Of a DNA stretch of 64,000 bases, positions 25,045-38,300 are shown in pieces. The notes beneath the pieces are model-generated. The model was not told the origin of the DNA. It saw nothing but the letters and a program-made list of their open reading frames with translations, and ran no database searches. Source of the stretch: Serinus canaria (taxonomy: Eukaryota > Chordata > Aves > Passeriformes > Fringillidae); NCBI RefSeq assembly GCF_022539315.1, contig NC_066322.1:15944765-16008764 (forward strand), given 5' to 3'. Within the stretch, counting starts at the first letter, position 1. Every line of letters starts with the position of its first letter. A program made the translations under genes and the position numbers.

Positions 25045-26206
25045 TCCATCCTCACAGCACATTTATTTCAATAATTCTGTAAGTAGGTCCTTAGCATGAG
25101 CATAGTGTTACAGTTTTCATACATATAATCACATCCAAAACAAGCTCTAAAATTTAAGTTGTAAACATTCTCTTCATATGTGGAAACATTTCAATCTGTG
25201 TTTGAATTTTCTAAAATGATCAATCTTTTAAACAGAATTATAAATGAAAAGCCTACTCTAACCGTGTAGTGAGCAATGCTTATTAGTACATTTCTACAGT
25301 GTTAAATAAAATAGTAGAGGCAAACTTCTGTAAGCAAGTCAGACTTTAAGTAAATTGTCATAAAAGTAACAAACTTGTTAACAAAAAGATGCTTTGTAAT
25401 AAGGAAAGTTGGATTGAATCTACTATGATACAAAAACATAAGGGTAAATACCATCTTTGTTGACAAGTAGGAGGTAGCATGGATGCACCACTTTATTGTC
25501 AGTGAGAAATGCAACTGAAGTAAAGAATATTTCCTTACCACAAATTTCCAGTATTATGTACATATTTCTCTTAGAAATTTGTTTAAACAAGTTTCCCTCC
25601 ACTTTTTAATACAAAAAGCCTCATGTGATTTAAAAAAACACTTACACACCTAGATAGAATAGTACTAATTGCCCTATTTGAACAAAACAGTCTCTTGAAC
25701 TATGAAGTACATGGTATTTAATGCCCTAAGTTGAGTAAATTGTATTAGCAGTTCTTGGTATTATACAAAACACTACATACATACAAACAAAATATAATAG
25801 TATCTTATTTTACTATGTAACTCTTTTTTGGAATAAACAGAACCTTGATTTGGGTAACACTGAAGAGAACGTGGTTTCTTTGTTTTATTAAAATCTGTCC
25901 TTTACGTACCCATGTGCAACAATTTAAAAATGGCTGCCATACATATAATGGTCTTGTATTGATAGTGAACACAGTAACTGACAAAAACATAATAAACCTT
26001 AAAAACACATCTTCCACCCTATATAAAATATAAAGACTACTTACTGTAACTGTTAAGTATTCAATTTATTTGATGTTACTGTAATCCACTTCCTCTATTT
26101 TCTGTCTTTAGCATTTATAAACATAATTTAGTGTAGCCATTTACTTTAAAAAATGATGAAGTATTTCAAATTTACATCCAATTAAAATTTAAAATGTTTC
26201 TGTGTT
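25045..26206 (-). other. ZNF644: Probable ZNF644 3'UTR
   Basis: AT-rich sequence downstream of the stop codon with no further ORF of interest. Its lower boundary is set by the best polyadenylation signal I see (25067-25062) plus a normal cleavage distance. The resulting 3'UTR of about 1.16 kb is similar to what I recall for human. Other AATAAA hexamers on the minus strand lie at 26070-26065, 25889-25884 and 25497-25492, and several more below 25000, so shorter or longer 3'UTRs are possible. Confidence 0.5.
25062..25067 (-). terminator. Candidate ZNF644 polyadenylation signal (AATAAA)
   Basis: AATAAA on the minus strand, followed about 30 nt downstream by a G/U-rich stretch (GGTGCAGGTGTCTTGG) that resembles a downstream element. 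Competing AATAAA hexamers nearer the stop, such as 25889-25884, lack such a clear G/U-rich follower. The choice is by eye. Confidence 0.42.
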
Positions 26207-26399
26207 CTATGATGCTGCTTCTGCCATCAGTAAAGAAAATGAAGTTTCAGTAATTGAAGCAGGCTTTTTAAGTAGTGATGTGACCTCAACCATGCCAGCT
26301 CCAGTCCGTGGAAGATTTGCGTTGACAATGTGTCGCTGCAAGTGCTTTATCCAGTCTTCTTGAACAGACAAAGGTCCTCGAAAGACCAGACCACAGAAC
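26207..26399 (-). CDS. ZNF644: ZNF644 terminal coding exon (last finger and C-terminus)
   Basis: The last 193 coding nt, beginning with the final base of Arg1277 and ending with TAG at 26209-26207. The acceptor AG is at 26401-26400. It completes an atypical finger with C1276, C1279, H1296 and H1300, in which 16 residues separate the second Cys from the first His. The protein ends in [11 protein letters not shown], matching the human C-terminus as I recall it, so the protein is intact to its normal end. Confidence 0.93.
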
Positions 26400-29300
26400 C
26401 TATGCAAATATTAAAATTAATCCATCAAGATACATCTATCTCTACTGAAAAATTATAAAACAAAGACAGTAAGAGGAAAAGTCTTAATTTTCTTGAAGTT
26501 TGTTTCTACATGTTTTAGCTGAAAAACTTAGTAATTGAGTTCATCAGTAGTAACTGTGAGCACAAAACCCTGCAGCTTATACAACTCACATTCTCACACT
26601 TTCAATGCCAGTAATAACAATCTCTTGTTCTTATATAAGGTTTCTTTTGAAGGACAGACTGAGACACAACTAGTAATATTTTAGCTGGAGAAACAATTGG
26701 CAATCTACAAGTGTGACTGAATCAAATCCTCTTGCTCAAACTGATGAAACCAGGCAATTCCTTTCCCCCCTCATTATTCAATTTAATCACAAACATTTAT
26801 GGATACAATAATGAATCTCTTTATGACTAACATTAGTAAGCTCTTAGGAATGTATTCTTCCAGTTAAAGTAACACTATGTACCTGCATCTGAGTATGTAA
26901 ACTTCATCAGCACTATGAGGTAACGGCAGCATTTTCTTCTTGCTTCCAGATCTTGACCTTGACTTCTTTTGTTTACAGTCTAAAGCTAAGAAGAGAAATT
27001 TTCATATGTGAAAGGAATACTTCAATGAGTGTTAGTCAAACAGAGATATTCAGTAAGTATTCCCTATAGCAATAATGAAAAGACATCTACCTCCTTGTTT
27101 TTCTATATTTAATTATAACGTAAATCCAAAACAATTACAGCGTATTCTAAGAAATATACTGGCAGAACACATGAAGCTGTTTTTTTAGGTTAGCATTGTG
27201 CTTGCTCTTTGAAAGACTAGATAATTGACATTCAGCATTAAACTGTTGTTTTAGTATCAGCAAGCACCTACAAACCTATTGCAGAATTATACAGAAGCAA
27301 AGCACCATTGGAAATTCCCTTTCATGCATAAAATACTGTCAAAATCTCAAAACTTGTTTTGTAGTTCAAGTACCATCATAAGACCACTCATGTTCAACCA
27401 AGTTACAACTTTATGAAGTTGTAGCTTTCAGCTAGTACAATCAAGAATTTCTAGTTTGAATAAAACGCCTGCCATTTGTTTTCAACACTAAGCAAAAATT
27501 TGTCCTTTTGTTCTAAGAGTTTCAAATTAAGCTTCCCTTTCACTCCTGTCTGAATTCTAATGAAGCTTACAAGAACTATGTATTAGTCCTTGGCAGTGGG
27601 AGCTGGTATTAGGACAATCAAAAGGGATGGCAAGGCCACTTTTTCAACTCAGTCTAAGCATTTGAAACTGTGTATGAAAGTGACGTGTGTGAACAGGAAA
27701 CATAGCAAATGAGTTCAGACAGCTCTGAGGTCTGTATCTCCCACAAACAAATGTAATGGGAATCTGAAACAAAACCTGGAGATTCTAAGAAGCAGCCAAA
27801 GTGGGAGATGAGCAGATTAAACTGAATTAATATTGTTATGATAAAAACAGCTGATAAAGCTCAAGAAGTTTGTGACTGCTTGAACTGAGAAGTGTATCCA
27901 GCTACACTCTATTCCAAAACACAAGACACCACCAATATAACTCCAACACAAAAACTTTTGCAAACAACCAGTTACACCACTTCAACAAAAACTCCACAGA
28001 CACCAGAAAGACAGTACCAGGTGGTATTCTTGATACCAGGAAGGCATAATGCTATGCTACTGAAGCATCTTATTAGTAAAATGGGAAAAAAAATTGTTAC
28101 ACTTGGCTAAAGTTTTGACTCCTAGAATATGAAACAGAAGAATTAAACTCTTAGCATTCTGAAGCATAAGACATTGTCTGGTGAGGTAAAACATGTTGAT
28201 TTAAAGAACACACAGTCTTGATTGTATCTTTAATTTGTCTCATGCCCCTCCAAATGAACACCTCTCAAGCTTTTACCTTGTAGCCCAACTTTCAACTTGG
28301 TAGACATACCAGACAGTTTCCAGTTCTATCCCAGGACTTAAAGATTCCTACATATCTAAAATTTAGAATGAATTTCTGAGGTTTGAAGGTATCAGAGAAC
28401 CAATAAAATAAGTGGAAAGCAGACACCAACCTAGACAGACTTCTTCAGAGCAACATTAGGAAAATGAGTCTTAACAGCATTTTTTTCTGACAGCAACAAC
28501 AAAACCAGTCTGGATAAAAAGGCAGTAACCCAAGGTGGCAGGGGGGAGAGAGAGAGAAATGGCCAAGATGCTTCTGGAAAAGCACCAGAGGGCTCTTAAT
28601 ACTTCATTCTCTCACAAGGAACATATTCTTCATTTAATTAGGAAGAAAAATGCTAACTATCATATCAGGTAGGAACTACCACATATGTAAGTGTTTTACA
28701 TACCACAACTTCAGTAACACCATCAGCAATGTAAGCAGATAAAATACTGGAACACAGACACCCATGCTTTGAAGAGAACTGTTTATATGAGGCACAACTT
28801 ATCTGCAGCACTTATTACAGCAAAAGCTTTGCCTTTGCCACTTTGTGGAACATCATGGGAAGAAGGGAAACAGAAGTCGGTATTACCCAAATGCAAACAT
28901 GTCTGTCCATGAGTTGCATCTGATGACAAGTTAGTTGATGTCAGTTTATGAGTGGAAAAAAAAGAAGCAGTAGTGACAACAGACTCCTCCTAGAGAGGCC
29001 AACCTGCACTTGGAACAAGAATTTGCTGATTTCTTTGATGCTGGCAAAGACGTTCATTCTCATCAAGAAATTTGATTCTACTCACATGCATGTGGAGCAT
29101 TCCAGAGAGCTTTCCCTTTCCTCTAAGACCTGGGCTGGTCTTCTGCAACAGATTGCTGACACCTAATGGGTTTGAGTGTGTGTGTGTATGTGTGTATAAT
29201 CTAAGAAAAAAAACCTCCTCTGAACTACTGTGCAATCAAACAACAGCAATACTGACAGAAATTGCCATAATGAACCAGGAGAGGTAGTTTCTACTTCCTT

Positions 29301-32300
29301 GAAAGGCACCTTTTCCATGAACAGTGAGAAAACAAAAGAAAGGGCAGGTTCTCTCAGCCACTTATGATGGAGACTCTATATAAGGAAATTATAAAACAAA
29401 GAGAAGAAAATACCACAGTAAAAGACCATAAAAAAGGACTCAGATTACGCTATGAATTCTCAAAGCAACTTAGCTAAATTTTAAAGTAGATTTGCCCAAG
29501 CAAGAAGCTGTTATAAAAGACAGAAAACACTAAGAACACAAATCCTGTGTTCTGCAAGGGTCATTTTTTTGCTCCCTTTGTCTTCTGAGATAGTGAACAT
29601 ATTCTTTCACATTTTAGGGAGCTCAAAGCTGCACCAGTGTGTTTTGAAGTTACTTCAGTGAAGACGGAAAGTGAGTGAAGAAGGAGGAATATCTGAGTAA
29701 AGCTCATTGAAAACTACAATTCAAACAGCAGTTATGAGGCATGTGTACCAGTAACCACCATGGCAACAATTTCATTTTGTCTATGCAGAGAGCAACACCT
29801 TTATTTAAAGTCATATGCACACACTTGAGTACTCTGTTGATACAATGTTTACAAGCAGTTGCAAACATCAACTAAGTCACACAATTGCCTCAGCTATTGC
29901 CTCCCCATAAAGTAGCCATGTTCTGACCAAAACTCAGTTCCTGCTTTTTCTATGCCTTTACTGTAACAAAACATGACCTCCTCACAAAGTCTTTTATCAC
30001 ACCTGGGAAGAGACCAAGGATAATTTAGCTCTAGTAAGCTGCATGGAAACTGCAGCAAATTGCTAGAGAGAGGTAGGAACTACTGATCATTAACAGCTAG
30101 TTTGTAGTTATAACAGCTTCCAAACTATCATTCCTCATTCTCCATACTTCTTTTTGGAAGAACTCTTTCTTTCAAGTTTGGCCACCTAGTGTTTCCTAGT
30201 TGATAACTGAAAAACTTCTTGTAAACAACCAGTCACACAACATCTTGAAACTGCTGATCCAACATGACAGAGAAACACCCCATTTAAAACAAAAGACTAT
30301 CAAACTTTGGAGGATTCTACTTGAGATACTTATGTCCAATTTCAGAGCACACTACTTCAAAAAAGATATGCTAGGTAAAAGCATGGCATACAAAAACCGC
30401 TGTGATGACTTATCAAGAAAGACTACAAGCAGATGGACATAGGAGGTTTCAATGAGCATGCCTAAGTGAATTAGACAAGTCACAATTAGATGCCCTTTCA
30501 TGCCTACATTTGGTCTGCGGTTCCAAATTAAAATGCTCTGCTTCCTGATGTCCCCCAACATGAAATGCTTCTTATTTCAGGAAAACTGAAGCTAGGTTTT
30601 TTATTCAGACTTCATTGCTTTTGTCAAAGTGTACATAAGCTAAAACAAGTTGAATAACTGGACATGGAAATGGAACTAATTAATAATTTGAAAACACTGC
30701 CAAGTAAAAAATAATGAACTATCTTTCTTGTACATTTAGTCACTAATTTTTCAAATTCAATCACTTGCTATCTATTCTCCTAACTACTGCACAGTGAAGT
30801 ACATTAAATAAACCCCTCCTATCATTTCCTCTCTGTAGGATTTTATAAGATGCTGAAAATGAGCTCATTATGCCAGTTGATTTGTTATGACTGTAACAGC
30901 ACAGAACAATGACACACGAAGCCAGTGGATCTCAAGACTCCTGCATGCTTGATATGCTTCCACCACAAACATCCCAAAGCTACAACTTTGACAAAACACT
31001 TGAAATTATTTGAAAACGTAGTAGCCCTCATGAATTGTACCACTACCTCAGTCACACTGTTGGCTTGAAGGCCAGACTCCTTGCTCTGTACTTTATTGTT
31101 CCCTCCCAAACTTCTGACAAAGCAGTCTCCACCTATAGAAGCAGAGACCAAAGAAGAAAGTGGTGATTCCCAGAAGATGAAACCCAGTAAGAAAAGACTG
31201 ACTATATGAAAAGGGTCAACAAAGAGAAGATGTAAAAGTCAGGGTGTAAGAAAGAATCAAGAGACTTGGGGAGAGCCAGGGCAGGAGGGAGCAAGAGAAG
31301 CCCAGAGAGAAAAAAAGAAAGGAAGCTGAATATACAACTATATGAAGAAGAGTGAGATGCATTTTGAAGATTTTGTGTAGGTTTGTTCAATGCTCCAAAG
31401 ATACTCAGAAGAAAGAAGCAAGTTGACCACTGACTCTGAGAAACACCAATGTGTTGCTGTACAGCAAAACAGGTATAAAAGGATATTAACATCTACTCAA
31501 GATGAACAATTACATTGTTAAAAATAGGACTGAATAACCACAACAAAAAAAGTTCCAGCCAGACATCTGAAGACACAGGTATTTGCAGTGGATCTATAAT
31601 GCATTGGTATAGGCACAAATAAAGTTTAATAAAGATTAACCTCAAACAGCCAAACAGCTAGGCACTTTCACTTCTAGGATGTTTTTCTTGAGTCCATTCT
31701 CCAAAGCTACCATTATGCTTAACTATGTCTACTATATTGCTAAAACTGCCAAATTGCAATTGAAGAGAAAAATAGGCTAAGATTTAACGAAATATGATGA
31801 CATTACTGACTGAAGAAGCAGGACATCTGCTAGAAGAGCCATATGGTAACAGTCAATATCAAAAACACGTGCAGACAAATGGAAAATCTGAGACTAGTAC
31901 ATAAGCTAATGTAATGCCTGGAAAGGTCTCCCTTTGGTGGCATGCAGGGATCTCGTATTATTTCTCCTAATAAGTACTAGTGCCCATAACAACTGCCAGA
32001 TAACAGAATTACAGTGTTCATGTTTAGACACCATTATTTTATTACAGCAAGAAACTGAGATAATTATTCAACTGATGTGATTTATTTTTGGTAGTTATGT
32101 TTGCCTTAGAAGATATAAGAAAGGCTTAATGAGAAGCAACATGTATAAGCATGTTCTCATTGTCTCCATACAATGCTGATGATCAGAACAACTGTTTAAA
32201 GAGTATTTTTGGTCTAAAAGCCTTCCATTAAGCTTGCTCAAGTGAGAAGTCATGAGCAAAGTTTACAACCTTCACAGAGTTGCAGCAGAGTAATGACTAA

Positions 32301-35300
32301 GTTGCTACAAATATACCTTGGTTGCATGATGTTACAGCTAGAACTCAACACTGACTCTTAAGGTCAATGGTTTCAGCGACAGGCCTTTATCCATGGTATA
32401 AGTAATTTTTCTGGCTTAGCTCCAGCTTCTGAGAGTAACAGATTATTTTCCCCAAACTTTTGTTTCTAATCTTTTATTTAAACTTTGTTTCTAACCCCAT
32501 TTTGTTTCCAACCTAATTAAAAACCAACTTCTAGGTCCAATGATAGAAGACTCATGAGTTTTTCTTTCCATTCTTTAAAGAAAGTGGCACTGTTCTGATG
32601 ACTATGCAACTACTTCACTACCAAAATACGTTTCTCAGAGAAAACAAACAAAAATCCCTGAAAGTACCTAAACCAGCTTCCTTCACTTTTCCCACTTAGC
32701 AAAAGGGCAGCTAGGTACAAAATGCTCGTCTAGGATTCAATCTCTGTACTTTCCTATTTGCCAGTGTCTCCTTCATTGATTTACTGTTAAGTTATTAATG
32801 TGCAATTTAAATATATAGCTATTGAAAAATATTTCCTCAGTAGGTATATAAGAAAAGGAACTTATCACAGGGCTAATATCAAATCACAGCAGTGGTAAAT
32901 GAAGTTCACTACTATCACCCTTCTACTGAATAAATACGAAAATTCCAGAATCACTGACTAAAGGCATATTCTTCTAACATGTTAGGTATTACTGTGTCTG
33001 CTGACTTCCTTCCAAATCTGCTTCGTTATAGCACCAATGTAAAGCAACAGAAGACCTGGCAGCCACAGGCCTGTATTACTAAAACATTACTTTCAGCCTT
33101 CTACAGAGAATGACAAACTGAGTAGCAGGCTTTCTTAGCATAATGAATTACACTTGCAGATCAAAAAAGGATTATGCATTTTCCAAGAGCATTATGTAAA
33201 AGTCTGTGTTTGTTGACACAGAAAACTGATGGTTGCCCTTCTTGATTACATAATACTTCAGGCTTCATATCTCCAAATTTTCCTCAATATATTGCTTCTC
33301 TGCTCCTCAATTTGCTGTTGACCATGTGAAGTCTCACTAATCTCAGCAATAATCCAAGTAAACTCAGAAACTGCCTACAGCCAAGCAAGCTGCAGGTCTC
33401 TGAAAACAAATCAAAATATGGCATATTAGAATAATTTCAAAATTTAATTAATTTGTGTTTTAATAAAAACCATTAATAGCAGTGCCAAATGCTACTGTAT
33501 TACTGCACTACCCTCACTCAATTCAGAGCAGGTAGTTTCTGGGTTGTGAGCCAAACAAGATATGAAACCAACTGCATATCATATGCTGTTAGAAATATAC
33601 AGTGTAAAATGATTTGCTTTTCCTATTTTACTGGAGTATTCTTTGTACCTGTATGTACTAGCCAGCAAAAACTACTTGTATTGTTGCCTTTTTCCTCCCC
33701 ACCGCTCTCATTTCCAAGATACTTTGAAACACTTCATTAGAAGGCCAACTATTTGGCTTGGAAGTTGCGATATCATAGGAGAATGAATTCAAGCAACCAT
33801 CTCTTAGTTTTGCTTACATACCTTAAATGTTGGATCCAAAATCAAAGACTAAGAATGAAAATCAGACATGAGAGTGGACAACAGCAACATATTTTTTCTT
33901 ACAAGTTGCTGAAGTTTTATGGCAAATAAATTGTTTACCGGCAGAAGCTTCAAAATTATTTTGATTTAACATATGCTTTTGTCCAGTCTGATGAAGAAAA
34001 TGTATCATAGACAGACTTGCTTTTACATCTGTAACAAAACATACCTGTCCCAGTCAAAAGTCCAGCACTCTTCTTTCGTGCATAAGCGCGTAAGTGGTTG
34101 GACAGGCTAACAGCACTTGTAAACGTCGTATTGCAATGCACACACGTTCTAAGCTTCACAGGCATACCTATCATTCAAAAGAAAACTATAATCCAGTTCT
34201 CTCTTCAAAAAATGAAATTCTCAAAGCGTTGTAAAAAGTTTTCTGCAATAAAGATGGTTTAAAATATATTCACTGCATTGACGCAATTGTTTAGTATATT
34301 AGAAGGATCCAAGTTAACCGTTATTAGTTTTCCACCTAGTGCTTTAAGCCAAACCATGTTATTTGAAAAAGAACAGAAAGGAGGCAACTTGAGCCCAGTA
34401 GGCTACTCTGCGTTTAATACCTACTACCAAGCTCCTACAGATCTCCACATAATGAAGCTCTAGTTCCAAAATACAATCCTGCAATTTGAATAGCAAAATT
34501 CTGTTGAGAAATTTCAGAGCTTTCAGAATTTCCAATAAAGAGAATTTGAAAAGTCAAGTTGACAAAGTGGTAATTAAAAGTGTTTTACCCATAAGACTAA
34601 AGCGCTTGATACTAAAATTAGGCTGCTGTTGAAGGCTCAGAGAAAAAGGTGGTAAAACACACCACTGAACAACTGTTAGACAAAACATTTTGTTCATTGC
34701 ATTTTCTATTCATTAGTTTAGATGAACAATTGATAATGAAAGTAAATGATTTGAAGTTTTTTTGCTAAAATCTTTGTGCTAAATAAATATCAACAAAGCA
34801 ACATGCTATTTATCACACAAAAACAATGAAACAATACTGACTCCTCACTGACAGACAAAGAAACCATTATAACTTATCTCCTGCTCCACTTCACCGTATT
34901 TCTCCCTGCATTTTACCAAAGATATATTGTTTTGGTGAACTAATATTTCAGGTTCTCTACCAATAAATTATTAGAAGAATAAATGAAAAAGCTAAAACTA
35001 CTCAGCTGAAAAGTCTCTGCAGGAAAGAAAGAATGCTATTCTCCAGCAGCCCACAGAAGACATGCTGTTTTTTCAGGCAAGTTACAGAAGAAGAACACCT
35101 TGCTGGTAAAAGCCTTTATAAAACTAAAACCAGAATTAGGAATATTTGCCTTTTTTAGGAAAAAAAGAAGATTTTCAACTTGATGTTAAATATTTTCTTA
35201 TTAACTCAACTGGCACAGTGCATTAGTTATCAAATTCTGTTACCTCAGCCACAGAACACTATCGGGCCCCATTCAGAACTGTTAGTACTATGCGAGCGTA

Positions 35301-38300
35301 TGTTTATTTTTACTTGGTTGTTCATCATAACCAAACAGGTTCTACCTAGTATTGAGCAGTAAACATTACACAGAAAGCAAAACACAGTGTCAGGTTTGGC
35401 AAGCTATTCCTTGAGCATTATTTTTCAAATCATTAAACCTGTCAAAGATACACTTCCTTTATTAAGCAATCTCCTCTCTTAAGGGACAACCAGAGACGTA
35501 CAGAAGACATAAAATGTAATTCTTTTCCACTTCTACTATGTCATTTTAGAAAGCCACCCTTCTTAAGAGATTTACTGCCACAGTTTTATAAAAGAACTTT
35601 TGAGCACATCAGATTGTTGGGGTTATTTGTTTAAAGAAAGAAAAGAACACAGGTGAAAAAGTACTAGGCACTGCCAGTTTTACTAACCTGGTTAATAACA
35701 AGAAAAGAAACAGCACAAAAAAAAAGTCAGTAGTATAAAAATAAGATCCTGCTCTCCAGTCTTGAGAATCCTGCAGCATTGGTGGTGTCCAACCAAGAAA
35801 CCAGTAAATGCAAACTCTACATACACATTAAAAAGGATGTTGTAAGAGTTCCCCAAGACTAGAAATAATTTTCAAGTGACAAGTAAGTTAAAAACATCAC
35901 CCTAAAAGCCTGCTCTATTAGTATACAGAGTAGCTAGGAAGTTGATTGTAGAATTGTTTCATTAGCACAATTCTCAGTGGAGGGACAATCTAGGTCCTTA
36001 CTGGTCAGAGGCCGTGCACTGGAAACCTGCTGGCTACAACTGTATGCCAACAAAGCTTGAACCAGCACAGGTTGTCACTCAGGATAGACAGGCCCTAAGC
36101 AAGCATGAGGTTCTCACAGCAGCCACAATTTGCAACAAACAAGAATTAATCTATGTTGTAAGAGTATGTTTGCCTAAAATCATCAAAATTAGTTGACAGT
36201 GATTCACCAATCTGCAGTATTATGCATTTATAATGGTATCAACAGTTCTGCTAGTTTGAGCAAATGTTGCCTTGCACAAACCTCGAAGACTTAAATGTAG
36301 TATTCCTAAAACAGATGTTTTAACGCCCAAAAACAGGGCTGCAAGCCCAAACATTTCAGAACTGTTAGTCTACCAAATATGCATAGACACTTCAACTTGT
36401 TTACTGCAGGATGTGTCTTCTTCCTTACTGAGGCTCACTTTGTGTCCGCTTTCAATTTGCATGCCCAGTCATATGCAGAACAGGAACTATATTCCATGCA
36501 AAAACCCTTCAGTGATGCTGAGGGGTTTTATCACTTTAGGAAAAACATGTCAGAAAAATTTGCTGTGCTACCTCTCGCAGTCAAGTGTCCTCTGGAAATG
36601 AAACAAGAATTAAATGAACAGAAACTCAAATAAAATACTCTGCACTTGTACATTTTCTATGAATTATAGGATTCTTTGGAAATGTTGTCAAGAAACACCT
36701 TCTTACCTGACTGCATAGTCAAGTCCATTTTTTGTGGCTGATATATCAATGGACTGTCTTCATTTAATGGAAGAACACATTTCTGAACAAACCTCTTTCT
36801 TGCAGTTTGATTATGAATCTTTTGAGGGGAAATATCAGGATTCCTTTCTTCTCCTAACCTCTTGTTTTTCAGGAGTTCTATCAGTGTAAGTGACTGATTT
36901 CTTTTTTCATCATGTAGTACTGCTTTTGTTTCATCACATTCATTTAGGAAACTCAGCCCTTCTTCCTCTGATGCAGACACAGATATATCTTCAGTCTTTA
37001 AGCCATTATGGTATGCTTCAAGAGGTATAACATTCTGAGATAAAAAGTCATCATTTGATGCAAATTTCTGAGCAACAAATGGTCTGGGAATAATGCGGCG
37101 ACTGTTCAAAGCCTTTAGGATTTTTTCATACTTCTCTTCATTTTGCATCATCTCATTCAGAACACAGATGGGAGACTTGTGTGCGTCCCACTTGGTTTTG
37201 CCAAGCCTCTTCAGGTGTCCTCGCACATGATTAGACAATCCAATTTTAGTATCGAACCAGCCACCACAGAGCTGACATGTATGTTCAGAGGAAGTTTCAG
37301 ATTTCTCAATCGCTACAAAGAAAATAATTATAGTGTTTTTTGACAATTATATACAGTTAAACATGGAAACTGCAAATCACAAGAAAGGCTTTACAAGAAG
37401 CTAAAGCAAGCGTTGTTCAATTCTCAATTAATCCCTTTGTCCACCCAACTTCGTACCCAAATAAAAAAACAAATCTTACCTTTTCTAACACGTTTAACTG
37501 GAGTCCCTGTTCCAGCTCTTTTAAAATGCTGCATTTTGTCACTTGTTGCTATCTGTTCTGGTGAAACAACATGACGGGCTTCATAGCTTAGTCCAGCTCT
37601 GTGAAGATGTCCTCTGACATGATTGGACAAGCCAACACCTGTTTCAAAGGTTGCTGGACAGTATGGGCACGATTTCTTTTCAAGCGACAAATCAGTCCAG
37701 TGGAAAACTGAATTATGCTTTGGCAATGCTGATCCTACATTTTCTAAATTCTGAGGATCATGCAAGTCATGCAAGAAGTTACCACCCTCAGCATCTTCGT
37801 AATACTCAAAATAAAAGCCATCATTCTGCTCATAACCAAGTGAAGATTTATCACCAGCTTCATTATCTTCCATTTTACCTTTGAATATGGGGAATAGGTT
37901 TACATGCTCCTGATTAATATCACTGTAAGATTCATCCTCCACAGACTGTGTAGTGTAATCACATAGTTCAACATTATCCCATGAACTTTCATCCTCCGTT
38001 TCATAGCTGTCTTTTTTTTCAGCAGAGTTTAGTTTCTGTAAAACAATAACAGTCATTTTATGCAGAAAATCTGGATAGCAATCCAAATCATCTCCTGTAA
38101 CAGAGCCTTCCCTCTTGGATTCTTTAACCACTCTTTTTATAGCTACATGCCTATGATCTTTACAGCCTTCTGCCCTTTTGCAATCAAGGCTATTTGAATC
38201 CATGACAAAACAATTATTACTTGATGAAGAAAATAAATGTAAAGCACTGACAGATTTGGACTCTTCCTTTTTTAAATGCAAAGGGTAAGAGTCACTAGAT

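Noticed and set aside
33956..34174. A separate 72-codon zinc-finger gene
   Set aside because: Only 34045-34167 is exonic, with good splice sites and matching phases. The rest of the ORF is intron.
37424..37479. C-terminal tail after Lys999 in the large ORF
   Set aside because: Read-through of a GTAAGA donor into the intron. The next exon continues in phase with the expected ZNF644 sequence.
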